This document shows, one piece after another, positions 33,711-43,959 of a DNA stretch of 64,000 nucleotides (the first letter of the stretch is position 1; each line of letters begins with the position of its first letter). The DNA lies in assembly GCA_963573315.1 (NCBI GenBank), contig OY752148.1, positions 1,975,263-2,039,262 of the forward strand, read 5' to 3'. The position numbers were made by a program, and so were the translations under genes. The notes under the pieces were generated by a model. It saw only the letters and a program-made list of their open reading frames with translations, made no database searches and had not been told where the DNA came from. This DNA is from Entomortierella parvispora (lineage: Eukaryota > Mortierellomycota > Mortierellomycetes > Mortierellales > Mortierellaceae).

Positions 33711-35565
33711 ATGGACGTGTACTCTCTCACCAAAAAACAGCGACCTACTCACCTCACGCGCGGACAAGTCAACAAATCCGCACACAACTCCGCCATGACT
33801 TCTGGCCAGATCACCACCGCAGCCGCTGCCGTCCACTCCACAACTACCGCCACCTCTGCTGCGGCCATGGCTCAAATTGAACAGAAGTATTCTCAATTGC
33901 CCCCTCAATATCGACAAGCCTTGCTGGAGCAACAACAGCGGCAGCAGCAACAACAGCAACAGTATCCGTCAGCCCCCCCTACGTTGCAAGAGATCGAGAG
34001 TAAACATTCACAGCTGCCTCCTCAGTACCGACAGGCCGTGCTGGAACAGCAACAGCGGGAGCATCAATTGCGCTATCAGAACGGAGCTTCCGCCTCCCCT
34101 CCTCGTCAACCAAGCCACTCAGCCTCACTCCATTCGTCCCCCACGCATGGGAATGGTACGAATGCATCACGCCGAGGACCTGTGGGCATGAACTCACACC
34201 ATCAGCGCATTGTTTCTGCACCGTTGATGAGCTCTCACCGAGCAAACAGCAGACAAGGCGTTGAATCCTCCAGCTCGAGTCCTGGACCGAGTCGCGCCCA
34301 CTGGAAGGCAAGTTTTCTTTTGAACAGAGTTGTTTGTTTCTTCCTTTCTTCAGAGCCTGTTGTGGCTCTGATGTTGCGCGATTGTCCCCCTAGGACATGG
34401 TGTTTTTCTTTGTTTGCGCCTCAAACGATCTGTGCTTGCATCTTTTTTTTTTTCTTGGCTCAAGTCAAAACAAGACTAACCATCGGTCCCTTTTCTTGTT
34501 TGTGTTCTTGTTACTTGCATCGATTCTCATCTACTGCAGCCTGACAGCAGCACGCATATCTGCACCTGGCCAGGCTGTCGACGAGAGTTTGGACTCTTTG
34601 ACCGTCGACATCATTGCAGAAAGTAAGTTCTCATCACCTCTTTTCTCTGTACTTCTCTCTTCTCTCTCTCTGCCTTTTCTTTCCCTTCTCCTTTCCTGTC
34701 CCTCATCTCCCCCCCCCCTTTTTCGACATTGCTCGACCGACCAGGATTCGATGCGAAGGAAGGAAAAAACACACTAACCCAAAATGCTTCCTCTCCTGAA
34801 AAAAAATCTGGTCTCCTCGCTCACCCCTCCCTTCCTCCTCGTAGATGCGGTGACATCTTTTGCAGTGCCCATTGTTCAAAGTCAGTGCCATTGGATCAAG
34901 TTCTGGACTTTAACCCCGGTTCAGGTGTTCAGAGTCGAGCCTGCAATGGATGTTTTGAGGCTTATGAACAATGGCAAGGATTAATCCCCAGCCCGAACAG
35001 TGGCCGTGCTTTCGGTCAATATAGTGGCGGGATTCTTCAAGAACAAAAGAGCAAAAATGGGGCTTTCGGTACAATCCCGGAGAGTCAACTTCCCAACGGA
35101 GGAGAGTTCAACAAGGCTGTGCTTTCACCGCCCCTAGGCTTGAATCGAAGGACCGTGAACACCGGTCATATTCCAGAGGGACTGTTAGGGCAACACAACC
35201 TATCCGGCAGTAATTCTTCGGGCGAGACCCTAGGCCGAGAAGGTAAAAAATGGGGAGAGAGGGGGTAACCGCGGGAGGTTTTTTTTTCCAATCGATCAAT
35301 GTGTTCAAGGGTTAATCTTGTTGTTTATTTGTTGCCGTTGTTTCTATAGATATTGTACGTGCTCCAAAATCCGCCTCGGAGAACATTGCCATCAAGACGC
35401 GGCCAGTTCAAGGTATGAACGAAAGAACATTGATTGGACGCCACCCCCAAGATTTTCGAGGGGGTGAATCGATTGACTAACGGTACGACCGCTATTTTTC
35501 GATTAGATCCCACTACCATGCCCATGCCCTCGGTGCCCCATGACTGGTCCTGGAGTACCTTCTAA
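33711..35565 (+). CDS. FYVE zinc-finger protein, possibly Pib2-like
   Basis: Phosphatidylinositol-3-phosphate-binding protein, expected on endosomes or the vacuole. Exons 33711-34307, 34540-34622, 34845-35242, 35350-35412 and 35507-35565 give 399 aa. The FYVE finger is assembled from three exons: HWKPDSSTHICTWPGC, then FGLFDRRHHCRKCGDIFCSA, and a final CxxC, RACNGCFEAYEQW. The basic RRHHCRKCG patch is the lipid-binding signature. Exon 1 carries two copies of a Q-rich unit (YSQLPPQYRQALLEQQQ and HSQLPPQYRQAVLEQQQ). Intron 1 uses a GC donor (AAG|GCAAGT). The protein ends DWSWSTF, which recalls the short C-terminal tail of Pib2-type TORC1 regulators; this assignment is inference from memory of the family. 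Met33798 is an alternative start. Confidence 0.85.
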
Positions 35566-35980
35566 GCGCACTGTCCTCGACCGTCTGCGCCCTAGCGAAC
35601 TCTACTCTTTCATATACTCCCTATAATATCGTTTCGAACACCCCTTCTTTCTTGGGTCATACATATACCACGAAACGGAAAGAATCAAAGTCAAAACGGT
35701 CAAAGCAAAAAATACACAGGCATCACACAATGTTCCCATCGTCAAAAAAAAAAGGCGGATAGTAAAAAAAATACAGAGCAACATCTCGTTCCAGATCAAC
35801 CTTCCTTTCCTCGACAGTAAAAAGCGATTAGATCTTGTACCATTCCATCGCTTTGTGCACATCGAAATCCAATTGAGTTTCAAAAAACGCCACGAACGCG
35901 CCACAAACATACGCGTCACAGGTCGAGTCAAAGCGGGGAAAGAAAATGGTCATATTTTTTATAGCGAACGAGGCACGAAA
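35566..35980. other. Convergent 3' intergenic region
   Basis: It lies between the stop codons of the FYVE gene (+) and the F-box gene (-). No coding content recognised. Confidence 0.5.
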
Positions 35981-37651
35981 CTACTCTGGATTCCGGATTT
36001 GGTTTTCAAGCGTAGACTTGGAGGGAAGGCACAAGAAGGGCCAGTGCTTGAGCATCCACCGCGCCTCTGCTGCCTTGGGTCGATCCGATGGAGGCAAAAT
36101 CAAGACTTGTAGCTGCTTCAGATCCTTGAGCAGATCCAACCCACCCCTAGCAGCTGTGTTCTCGTCCCCAAGTCCTTCCTCCCCTTCTTCTCCCTCGTTC
36201 CTTACTCTCCTTTCTTCTATTCCTTCGCTCCTTCTTTTTGCTTCTCCTTGTCCCTCCTCTGTTGCTTCTTTCCCACTCAATAGTAACCGAAGGGTAGAGC
36301 CGAACCCGGCGCTCGGCGTCCCCGAGATCAAAGCTTCCAATTTCGTCAGAGTTGACAGTCGAGCACAAATCATCTCGTGCGAAGAACTAGACCGGACCAA
36401 GAATCTCAAATTCAGGACCTTCAGTCTCAAACACACCCACGGTCGATCGTCCTTCAAGATCTCTGCATCCGTCAACTCGTTTGCGCTAAAACTCTCCAGA
36501 CTCGGGATTGTCGTCAACATGCTCTGAATCGCCGCCCCCGATAAATCCTTGCATCCGTACAGATCCAATTCCTTCAATGTTAACAAATGAGAGGGCGCCA
36601 CGGCTTGAAGACCCTTCCATGAACCGAGGTTGAAGTTCGAACTCGGTAAACAGAGCCGGGTCAATTGAGGCATGGCTTTCATCAGGGTCATGAAATCCTC
36701 ATTTTGGAACTGAACATGAGCGAGTTCCAGATCTTCGAGCCGTTGCAACGATTGTCCAGATTGGATGATCTCAGCCAAAACGTGCATGGGACTCTTGCTC
36801 ATGGCTGACAAGAGCCCGTGTTGGTGTGGACTCATCATGGACATGCACCAGCAGAGTCGGATTAACTCTGGTAATTGTTCCAGAATCCAGATATGGGCGC
36901 TGTATACGGATACGTCTTGAAGACGCAAAAAGAGATCCACTGTTCGATTCGGTCCTGCGGATCGCCTCCAACCCGTAGTTGATATTCTTTTTGTGAACAT
37001 GGCAGTGGTGGAAGAAGAAGAGGAGGAGATCTCCGGAAAGGCACTCATGAAACCGACAACTCGGATCCGGGACCACAATCGCTCATAGAGAGAAATCCAT
37101 TGCTCTGGGTTTTGAATTTCAAGAGGATGAACCATGGTGAGCCTCCGGAGCCGTGGGGCACCAGCCAAAGCCTCAAAAAGCTCCACGGGTCCTGTGAGAT
37201 TCAACCAGACCTCTTCCAGTGTCTCTCGATGTCGCCGGACGAATGAACAGACGGAGGTATCAGCGACTTTTGCAGCACCCATGGATGGGGTCATGACTAG
37301 CTCTGAGAGGAAAGGGTATGTGATCAGATGTCTTGGAGTGCTGCTCGTATCCTCATCGCCATTGTCTTTTGGAAAATCAACGCTGGTCGTGTAGCAGATC
37401 TGGAGTTTGCGGATCAGAGAAGCGTACTGCCGAACGGCGTTGAAAGAAGGTTCCCTCTCTGTTGGATGTCCACTATCAGGACAGATCCGAATATCGCTCC
37501 AGATCAAAGAGGCTAACGAAACATGCCAGGCCCTTGACACACATAGACTCGCTTTCAAGGAAGGGAGAGTCAAATGAAGTCCAATATGCTGGATAATCTC
37601 AGGCAAGTCGAGAGGGTTTCTGCACTGCTCCTTCGGAGGCGGGAGATCCAT
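35981..37651 (-). CDS. F-box / leucine-rich repeat protein
   Basis: Substrate adaptor of an SCF ubiquitin ligase: the F-box should bind Skp1 and the LRR-like part should bind the target. Single exon, 556 aa. The F-box is near residues 10-55 (NPLDLPEIIQHIGLHLTLP then SLCVSRAWHVSLASLIWSDI). Leucine-rich segments follow (LRKLQICYTT, LTRLCLPSSNFNLGSW, LKELDLYGCKDLSGAAIQSM). The C terminus ARWMLKHWPFLCLPSKSTLE is the ending common in this fungal group. A low-complexity RRSEGIEERRVRNEGEEGEE segment interrupts near residue 500. Met37651 is chosen because the F-box begins ten residues later and the upstream frame to 37882 looks non-coding. It shares a divergent promoter with the LRR-repeat gene. The target is unknown. 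Confidence 0.85.
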   Translation of the reverse strand: MDLPPPKEQCRNPLDLPEIIQHIGLHLTLPSLKASLCVSRAWHVSLASLIWSDIRICPDSGHPTEREPSFNAVRQYASLIRKLQICYTTSVDFPKDNGDEDTSSTPRHLITYPFLSELVMTPSMGAAKVADTSVCSFVRRHRETLEEVWLNLTGPVELFEALAGAPRLRRLTMVHPLEIQNPEQWISLYERLWSRIRVVGFMSAFPEISSSSSSTTAMFTKRISTTGWRRSAGPNRTVDLFLRLQDVSVYSAHIWILEQLPELIRLCWCMSMMSPHQHGLLSAMSKSPMHVLAEIIQSGQSLQRLEDLELAHVQFQNEDFMTLMKAMPQLTRLCLPSSNFNLGSWKGLQAVAPSHLLTLKELDLYGCKDLSGAAIQSMLTTIPSLESFSANELTDAEILKDDRPWVCLRLKVLNLRFLVRSSSSHEMICARLSTLTKLEALISGTPSAGFGSTLRLLLSGKEATEEGQGEAKRRSEGIEERRVRNEGEEGEEGLGDENTAARGGLDLLKDLKQLQVLILPPSDRPKAAEARWMLKHWPFLCLPSKSTLENQIRNPE

Positions 37652-38097
37652 GAAGTGGTCTAGTTGGATGATGGGATAAACAAGAACAAGAAGGACAAAA
37701 GACTTAGTTGTGGGGAGGAAGTCCGAGGTGAAACGCGTCTGCTCTTTTTTTTCTTTTTCTCTGGCAGTCACAAGGGCACGCGTCTCCAGCGGCTCTTGGC
37801 CCGGAAAGTGGACACGCCACCATCTCCACGAATTGTCCTCTTTCGGTGGCGACACGGTGTGACGCCATCTGCGGCTCAACAATCAAGACAAAAGATCGGA
37901 GAGGGCGCAGGGCGTTTCACAGGCTACCATTGTCCGAAGACTCGAGCACTGATCTGTCTGGACAAAGGCGAAGTAAAAGTGCCAGTTCCCTTGAAATATT
38001 CTATCTGTTGTTGCACAAAAGCAAAATCTTTTCTTTTTCTTCTTTTCTCACACACCCACAACCTCCCGTTCCTGCTCCACGTTCATCGAAAGACACC
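37652..38097. promoter_or_regulatory. Divergent promoter, F-box gene / LRR-repeat gene
   Basis: 446 bp separate the ATGs of the minus-strand F-box gene and the plus-strand LRR-repeat gene. A TTTTCTTTTTCTTCTTTTCT tract at about 38028-38047 precedes the latter. No clear TATA box. Confidence 0.45.
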
Positions 38098-40923
38098 ATG
38101 GAGAAGTATCAGGCTTTTCGAATTGCGGACGCGGAGACTGAGGTGAAATACCTCGCTGTCGATCATAGCAAGGGTCATGATGTCATCTTCTGGGAGGAAA
38201 TTGAACGAGTTTTTCCGAGAGTCCAACATGTCCAACACGGCTGTGTGGTGCTCAGCAGACTAAAGGATGAAGATGGGGTTAGGTAAAAACGACAGCTCTA
38301 GAAGCCGGGCGCGTGAAATGGCCAAAAGATCGATACTAACGTAAACCTCCTCTGTAGCTATGACCCACCGCGCATCAAGTACTATCCGGATGAAATCCTA
38401 GATATTGTAATGTCCACAGGCATTGAGGTTGCCTCAGCTGGTTTCGCCAAGGCAATTTCAACTCTGACTTCTACGAGCGGTCCAGACCTCACTAGCGCCA
38501 CTGTTGACAACAAGAGCAACTCTTCGTTGGATCCCATCGATAAGCTTTCAAAATCCATTTCTGACCTTGCCGTTGCCCCACAGCCTACCGCCGTTTTTCG
38601 ACCTGCCGAACCACGATTCACTACCCTGACTAGACGAAATACAGAAGATATCCAAAACGTAGCTGAGGCAATTGAGCTCGCCCACCAATCTGGACAGACT
38701 CTCGGCAAGGAACAACTCATGGCGCTCATCCGCTCAAGGCTATCCTCGACACCTCGCGCTCGATCTGGATTCGAACAAACAGTAATTCGTGAACTGGTAG
38801 CGATTCATGATCAAGGTGCCACAACACAGCAGATCGCCCTCAAGGTATTGGAAATTCAAAAACAGATGAACGACAGGTTAATTCTCGTCCAAAAGAAGAC
38901 TGAGGCTATTCTGACGCAGCAAGTGGAGCTGGCCGAGTATCCAACCCCTCGACTATTTATTGTCTTGCCAGAGGAGCCAGAAGAATATGATCCAGCCAAT
39001 TGGTTCAGAACCAAATTCCGCCTGCACTTTATCTGCGAATGCGGAGAGCACACCCAGCCTGAGGGAAGCAAAGTCGCCCATCATCTCCATTTGGCCAAAC
39101 ACGAAGGATATTTGGTCCGCGAACCAACCGCCTTTTTTAAAAAGTATGGCCCGTTTCTCATGCTGATGTTGGAGTTGATTAAGGTTGGCTCCGGTATCGC
39201 TGGTCATATTGTGCCTGCCCTGGCTACTCTCAAGGTGATCGAACTAGTGGGCTCTGTTCAGCAGAGTATTGAAGTAGTTACCGCCAAGATTGATTACTCG
39301 CTCAAGTGTATCGACAACGAAATGGAAAAAGTTCGATCTTCGTCTCTGGGAGAACTCGGTGACACTGGACATCGCTCTCTGAACCAACAGGACCTGACTA
39401 ACTATCTGAAGAATGTCAAAGGCCTTGAGGGAGCCGAGCTGCGTCTGTTGGGATCCTTCTTGAAGACATCGAAGGCCGACAATCTTCTTGGGAATCTCTA
39501 TCGAATGACGACTGCCGATGGACACGTCAAGTGGGTCTGCCGAGATCATTACCGCACCGGCTATCAAGAGGCACACACCCAGAAGTTGCGGGATATTGTC
39601 AAGCTCGCTAGTGGAACGTTCGATGAGCAATTGGGAACAGTCGAAATTACTTTACAATCTAGTTTCGCTGCCACAGAGTTTTTTGATACACTCGCCAAGG
39701 CCAAGGGTGTCCTTGAATTGATAGTGGGTTTAGACTGGGAGTGCACCAGAAAAGATGTTGAACTTTTACGGCATACAATCAAGAAATCAATGGTAGTTAT
39801 TCTCCATGTCGACCTCCAAAAGTTTCAACCAAGCCGTCTAAGGACTCAACTACAGTCCATATCCGCAAGATACGAGCCATTGTATCAAGTATTAGAGCCT
39901 CCCAATTTGAAATCAGTTCATCTAGTCCTTCCGCTGGATCTCATCAGACTTTCAAATTTCACTCCAAGAAAACCCTTACTCCTGCATAGGCTAACTTTTG
40001 AGATGGTTGTTGGATCTGCCAATTACAATTGCAAGCATGTCAGAATACTTTCGGAGATACCTGAAACCAACCAAGCAGTGATCTCATGTTACCACTCAAC
40101 TGGAAAAAAAGGAGTGCAAGCGTTATCCGAAGCACTTGAAACCATCTCGACGCTTACCGCCTTGGACATGAGGGGCAACTCGATTGGAGAAAAAGGAGCG
40201 CAAGCGCTGTCCGAAGCACTGAAGACCAACCCGACGGTTACCGCCTTGAACATGAGGGGCAACTCGATAGGAGAGAAAGGAGCGCAAGCGTTGTCCGAAG
40301 CACTGAAAACCAACCCAGCGCTGACCACCTTGGATATGAGCTATAACTCGATCGGAGACAAAGGAGCGCAGGCGTTATCCGAAGCACTGAAAACCAACCC
40401 AGCGCTGACCACCTTGGATATGAGCTATAACTCGATCGGAGAGAAAGGAGCGCAAGCGCTGTCCGAAGCATTGAAAACTAACACGACGCTTACCGTCTTG
40501 GACATGAGGGGCAACTCGATTGGAGACAAAGGAGCGCAAGCACTGTCCGAAGCATTGAAGATCAACCCGACGCTGACCGCCTTGGACATGAGGGGCAACT
40601 CGATTGGAGACAAAGGAGCGCAAGAGCTGTCCGAAGCATTGAAGACCAACTCGACGCTCACCACCTTGGACATGAGCAACAACTTGATCGGAGAGAAAGG
40701 AGCGCAAGCGTTGTCCGAAGCACTGAAAACCAACTCAACGCTGACCTCCTTGGACATCGGCTATAACACGATCGGGGACAAAGGAGCGCAAGCGCTGTCC
40801 GAAGCAGTGAAGACCAACTCGACGCTGACTGCCTTGGACATGAGCTATAACTCGATCGGAGACAAAGGAGCGCAAGCGCTGTCCGAAGTCAAGGCAATGG
40901 CTAATACGCACAGAGATGAGTAG
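38098..40923 (+). CDS. Large LRR-repeat (NLR-like architecture) protein without visible NTPase
   Basis: Exons 38098-38282 and 38358-40923 give 916 aa. I do not recognise the first 640 residues as a named family. The N-terminal module (MEKYQAFRIADAETEVKYLA...) spans the intron. A helical, charged region follows, with heptad-like QIALKVLEIQKQMNDRLILV. Then comes a Trp/Cys-containing region (NWFRTKFRLHFICECGEHTQ, HVKWVCRDHYRTGYQEAH). From residue 647 to about 905 lie nine 28-residue LRRs of the RNI/NLRC type, consensus KGAQALSEALKTNxTLTxLDMSYNSIGD, plus a partial tenth. No Walker A (GxxxxGK[ST]) is seen, so it is not a typical STAND/NACHT switch. A role in recognition or scaffolding is inference from the LRR alone. 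It neighbours a repeat-rich island. Confidence 0.85.
40111..40890 (+). repeat. 84-bp coding LRR tandem repeats
   Basis: Nine full 84-bp units and a partial one encode the LRR array. Units 3 and 4 (about 40279-40446) differ at only about three bases and their encoded repeats are almost identical. This indicates very recent duplication or gene conversion. Confidence 0.92.
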
Positions 40924-41028
40924 TATGGAGAGTAATTAGTGGATCATTCGAAGGCATGGCCCTTACACTGGTATTCCTACATGCATACCTGGGATTGTAC
41001 CATGTCTAGTATAATAATTGCTATATAT

Positions 41029-42090
41029 TTAATATGGGTTATATGAATTTTCCGTGTTGTCCAAAACACAGAAAAAAAACACAGACATTTCGACACCAAA
41101 AAACACAGAAATTTTCATAAAATACAGAAATTTCACCGACAAAAAAAAACCATGGTTACGCGTCTCTCCGTATCACTCCCCCCTAAAAACCCGTGTTGGT
41201 TGCCACCCAGACAACTTGAAGGATACAACAAACTGCTACATTGCGTAGGTATTCTGCCTTCAAGGAAAAGGCGATATAGTTTTATCGCCTAACCGCTATA
41301 AAGCTCACTAAAGACCAAAGGAATGGCCCAGCGTCTATGTCAGAGATGGCAAAGCCCTCAGGTTATTCATTGAAGACTTGCCTCCATTCGCAATCGACAA
41401 CGTGCTCCTCCTCCTCCTCCTCCTCCTCCTCCTAGCTTAGCGTTTCATTTGGACTGTGTCTCTAGAACCAATCTATGTTCTTTGACTTCCTCCACATATC
41501 CCAACTTGTCACAAAGAAGCACCAATTCTTCTCTATTGGGATTTGTCCCGCTCTCTGCTAGCAATTGCTTTTGGATCTTTTAAGCCTCCTCTGCTCTCTT
41601 CATGTGAACGTTCCATTGAGTGTAAGAGGATCATCATCCACTATGATACCCACGTCGTCATTACTGTCATCGCCATCATCTCCGCCTCCAGGTCGAGCAG
41701 ACTCACCAAATGTCAGAGGGCCTGGATATCGAATTGGTCTTTGTTTGAGTGAGGTAAAGCGAGGGGGCTGTTCACCCAACTGCAAAAGATGCCAATTGCA
41801 GCTTGAGCGCAGCGCTATTCGATTTGTTCTAAAGCTGGTGACAAAGCTGGAGACTGCTTCCGACAACAGTTGGACCTCAGCGGAGTCACTCCATCTTTGA
41901 GAACAGTGTATACACTCCTTTCCTAAGAAATACTTGCAGCAACAACGGACTTGTCTGTGCTGGGTCAGAGAAAAACCCTGAAGTCAAAACACAGAAAATT
42001 TACATGCCCGCAACTTTTCTGTGTTGAAGATTTCTGGTTTTTTTTCTGTGTTTTGGAAAACACAGAAATTTTAATACACCCATTTAATTT
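41029..42090. mobile_element. Degenerate element with ~65-bp terminal inverted repeats
   Basis: The left end (41029-41094) and the reverse complement of the right end (42021-42090) match closely. The shared core is CCAAAACACAGAAAAAAAAC, flanked by similar TAATATGGGT / TAAATGGGTG and TTTCGACACC / TTCAACAC segments. The interior (about 930 bp) has stops in all frames, a CCT microsatellite and extra CACAGAAA motifs. It has no recognisable transposase. It is best explained as a non-autonomous or decayed DNA transposon. Target-site duplications could not be identified with confidence. Confidence 0.65.
41405..41433 (+). repeat. (CCT)n microsatellite
   Basis: About nine CTC/CCT units inside the inverted-repeat element. 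Confidence 0.9.
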
Positions 42091-42114
42091 CAACTCTCTA
42101 AAATCAGTACATAC

Positions 42115-42330
42115 AGCGCTTCGAAATCGTTACAACAGATAGGTTCAAAGATCCCTCTTTCGAGTCTTGTGCCTCGGCCATTGCCATTGCCGTTGCCATT
42201 GCATCGCAGATCACAGATCACAGATCACAGATCACATTCGTACACCTCCATTCTGCCTGGAATCGCCTTTCATAATCCCAAGCGACTCTGCGCTTCCTGG
42301 TGCTGTCTGTGTTTGTTTCACTCTCGGCAA
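42115..42330 (+). repeat. Dispersed repeat, copy 2 (partial)
   Basis: It contains the landmark order of the dispersed repeat: a GATCCCTCTTTC block, GCCATTGCCATTGCCGTTGC, a CTCCATTCTGCCTGG block and a TTTCACTCTCGGCAAA block. Four extra copies of GATCACA are inserted at about 42208-42238. It abuts the monooxygenase pseudogene fragment. Confidence 0.5.
42208..42238 (+). repeat. (GATCACA)4 tandem repeat
   Basis: Four direct 7-bp copies in tandem. Confidence 0.9.
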
Positions 42331-42339
42331 AATATTGCG

Positions 42340-43045
42340 CAGATTATTTATTGGTGGCAAAATATCGGTATTTGACCACTAGGTGCCTTCAAACTCTGTT
42401 TCCGCTGGATAAAATCAATTGAAAGTACCCATCTACATTCATCCATGCGCTCTCGCCAATGCCTTGAACACGGAACGCAATATACGAATCTGGTCAGACT
42501 ACGACGATCGCCCCTCGAGACTCTATGTCCTTCTTAACTGCCAAGAACGTGGCCCTAAGTCAGTTTCATATCGACGATGTGGAGTCCCATCCATGTCCAT
42601 GTGGGCCATCCCTTCGCCAACCATTTTGTTATCAGCGGTAACCTTGCCCAGCGATAATGTCGACCCAGAAAGAGTTGTGAAGGTATGAACCATAAAGAGA
42701 TGCTGGCGGTTCAGCTTCTTCACTGCCTCTTCTCCGATCAGCCCGCTTGAAGGTGGCGGCGACGGAAAAGAAGCAACGGGGTGCCATTGAGATCTCCAGT
42801 TGGCGAGATAGTGTTCATAGTACGTTAGAGAGCCGTCGCCGAGGAGGCTTGATGTTTCCAGAGTTCGGCTGTAAAGACCAAGGCTTGGAATGCCCTCAGG
42901 TGTCCACATGCAATATCATGAATCATACTGTCACTACCGTAGTGTTTGGTGGCCGGGGTCACAGATTGGTTTTTCCTTGTCATTGTGATTCGAACCGAAA
43001 TCTTGACAGCTGCTGAAGTCGTTGCTCTTGATACTGCCAAGAGAC
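42340..43045 (-). pseudogene. Truncated copy of the FAD monooxygenase 3' exon
   Basis: The DNA aligns with 46583-47290 of the intact monooxygenase gene (same strand), including 3'-flank sequence (TTATTTATTGGTGGCAAAAT against TTATTTATTAGTGGTGAAAA). A minus-strand open frame at 42909-42523 preserves NRQHLFMVHTFTTLSGSTLS and GKVTADNKMVGEGMAHMDMD. It is then frameshifted relative to the parent near DLGPRSW, although the downstream DNA still matches the parent's final codons. The FAD-binding exons are absent. It is a partial, dead duplicate of the C-terminal thioredoxin-like domain. Confidence 0.9.
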
Positions 43046-43136
43046 TCTTGAGTAAAACAAAAGATAGTGGCTCCTTGGTGTTTCAACAACCCCCATTACC
43101 CTGACTTCTAGTCGCACCTACTCCTGGGCCAGGATG

Positions 43137-43460
43137 CTAACGGAAATCGATCCCTAGACATTCACCGGAAGACTGACCTACAACTGTTGCCAGCTCGAGC
43201 CCTTCCTTTGTAATTTTGTCATGAATGGGGCCGAACTCGGGCAAAAACACGTGACTAATCGATAAATGGTCAAAACTCCCGTGGAGGACCGGACAAGTTA
43301 GGCCGAGGTGAGGTGGACCCTGGACAATGTTGCCACCGATGCCGTCAAACGGAGAAGAACCCCATTTGCACAGCGTCTCGCCCTTCAACGTAAATCGCGA
43401 CCGGCAGCAAGGAGTCGGCGTTCTGCCTCTTCTGATCAATCCGATCGTTGGCCGCATCAC
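43137..43460 (-). other. Unassigned coding-like fragment
   Basis: A minus-strand frame of 107 codons reads SPFDGIGGNIVQGPPHLGLT and FLPEFGPIHDKITKEGLELA. The composition looks protein-like, but no family is recognised and no gene structure surrounds it. It may be a relic within the decayed island. Confidence 0.25.
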
Positions 43461-43469
43461 AGGCGAGGA

Positions 43470-43770
43470 AAAAAAAAAGATTCAGTCAGGTGGTCCGTTC
43501 TCTACGAATTGTCGCGATGAAAGATGGATGCTCTCTCTCTCTCCATTCTCAATCAATCCTCATTCCTCAGCCATTGCCATTGCCAACGCATCACTCCCCG
43601 ACGACTCCTTTCTGCTTGGCTTTCTGGTATTGTCATTATGTTTGTCTGCCACTCTCGACAAACGATCAACTTTTTTAGTTCTTGCTGACTGCGCCTCTTT
43701 TCTCCTGACACTAGTTTACAGTGCTGTGTCATACTTCCTGCAATAGTCAGCCTCGACAAAGTCTACGGTA
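43470..43770 (+). repeat. Dispersed repeat, copy 3
   Basis: Matches the reverse complement of 23227-23480 in order: ACGAATTGTCGCGATGAAAG, CAATCAATCCTCATTCCTCA, CCATTGCCATTGCCAACGCA, CTGGTATTGTCATTATGTTT and GTTTACAGTGCTGTG. Confidence 0.6.
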
Positions 43771-43959
43771 TTCTGTGCTCCTTTCCCTTATTGAAACTTT
43801 GCTTTGTCGTTGCTATTCACGCCTTGATACATTGATATTTTGCGGCTCGCAGGTGCGTTTGATCCCCAATCACTGATCGTAATATTACAGAGTATTTGCA
43901 CCTTTCAAGAGCTGACTTCGATATTCTCTACTTTTCGTGTTGTTTCTTCAGCCATGACC

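Noticed and set aside
39000-40100. P-loop NTPase in the LRR protein
   Set aside because: I looked for GxxxxGK[ST] upstream of the LRR array. The nearest match, STGKKG just before the first repeat, lacks the required spacing.
42210-42400. Independent small gene upstream of the pseudogene fragment
   Set aside because: The open frames arise from the GATCACA tandem repeat and the dispersed repeat, and they match no protein.
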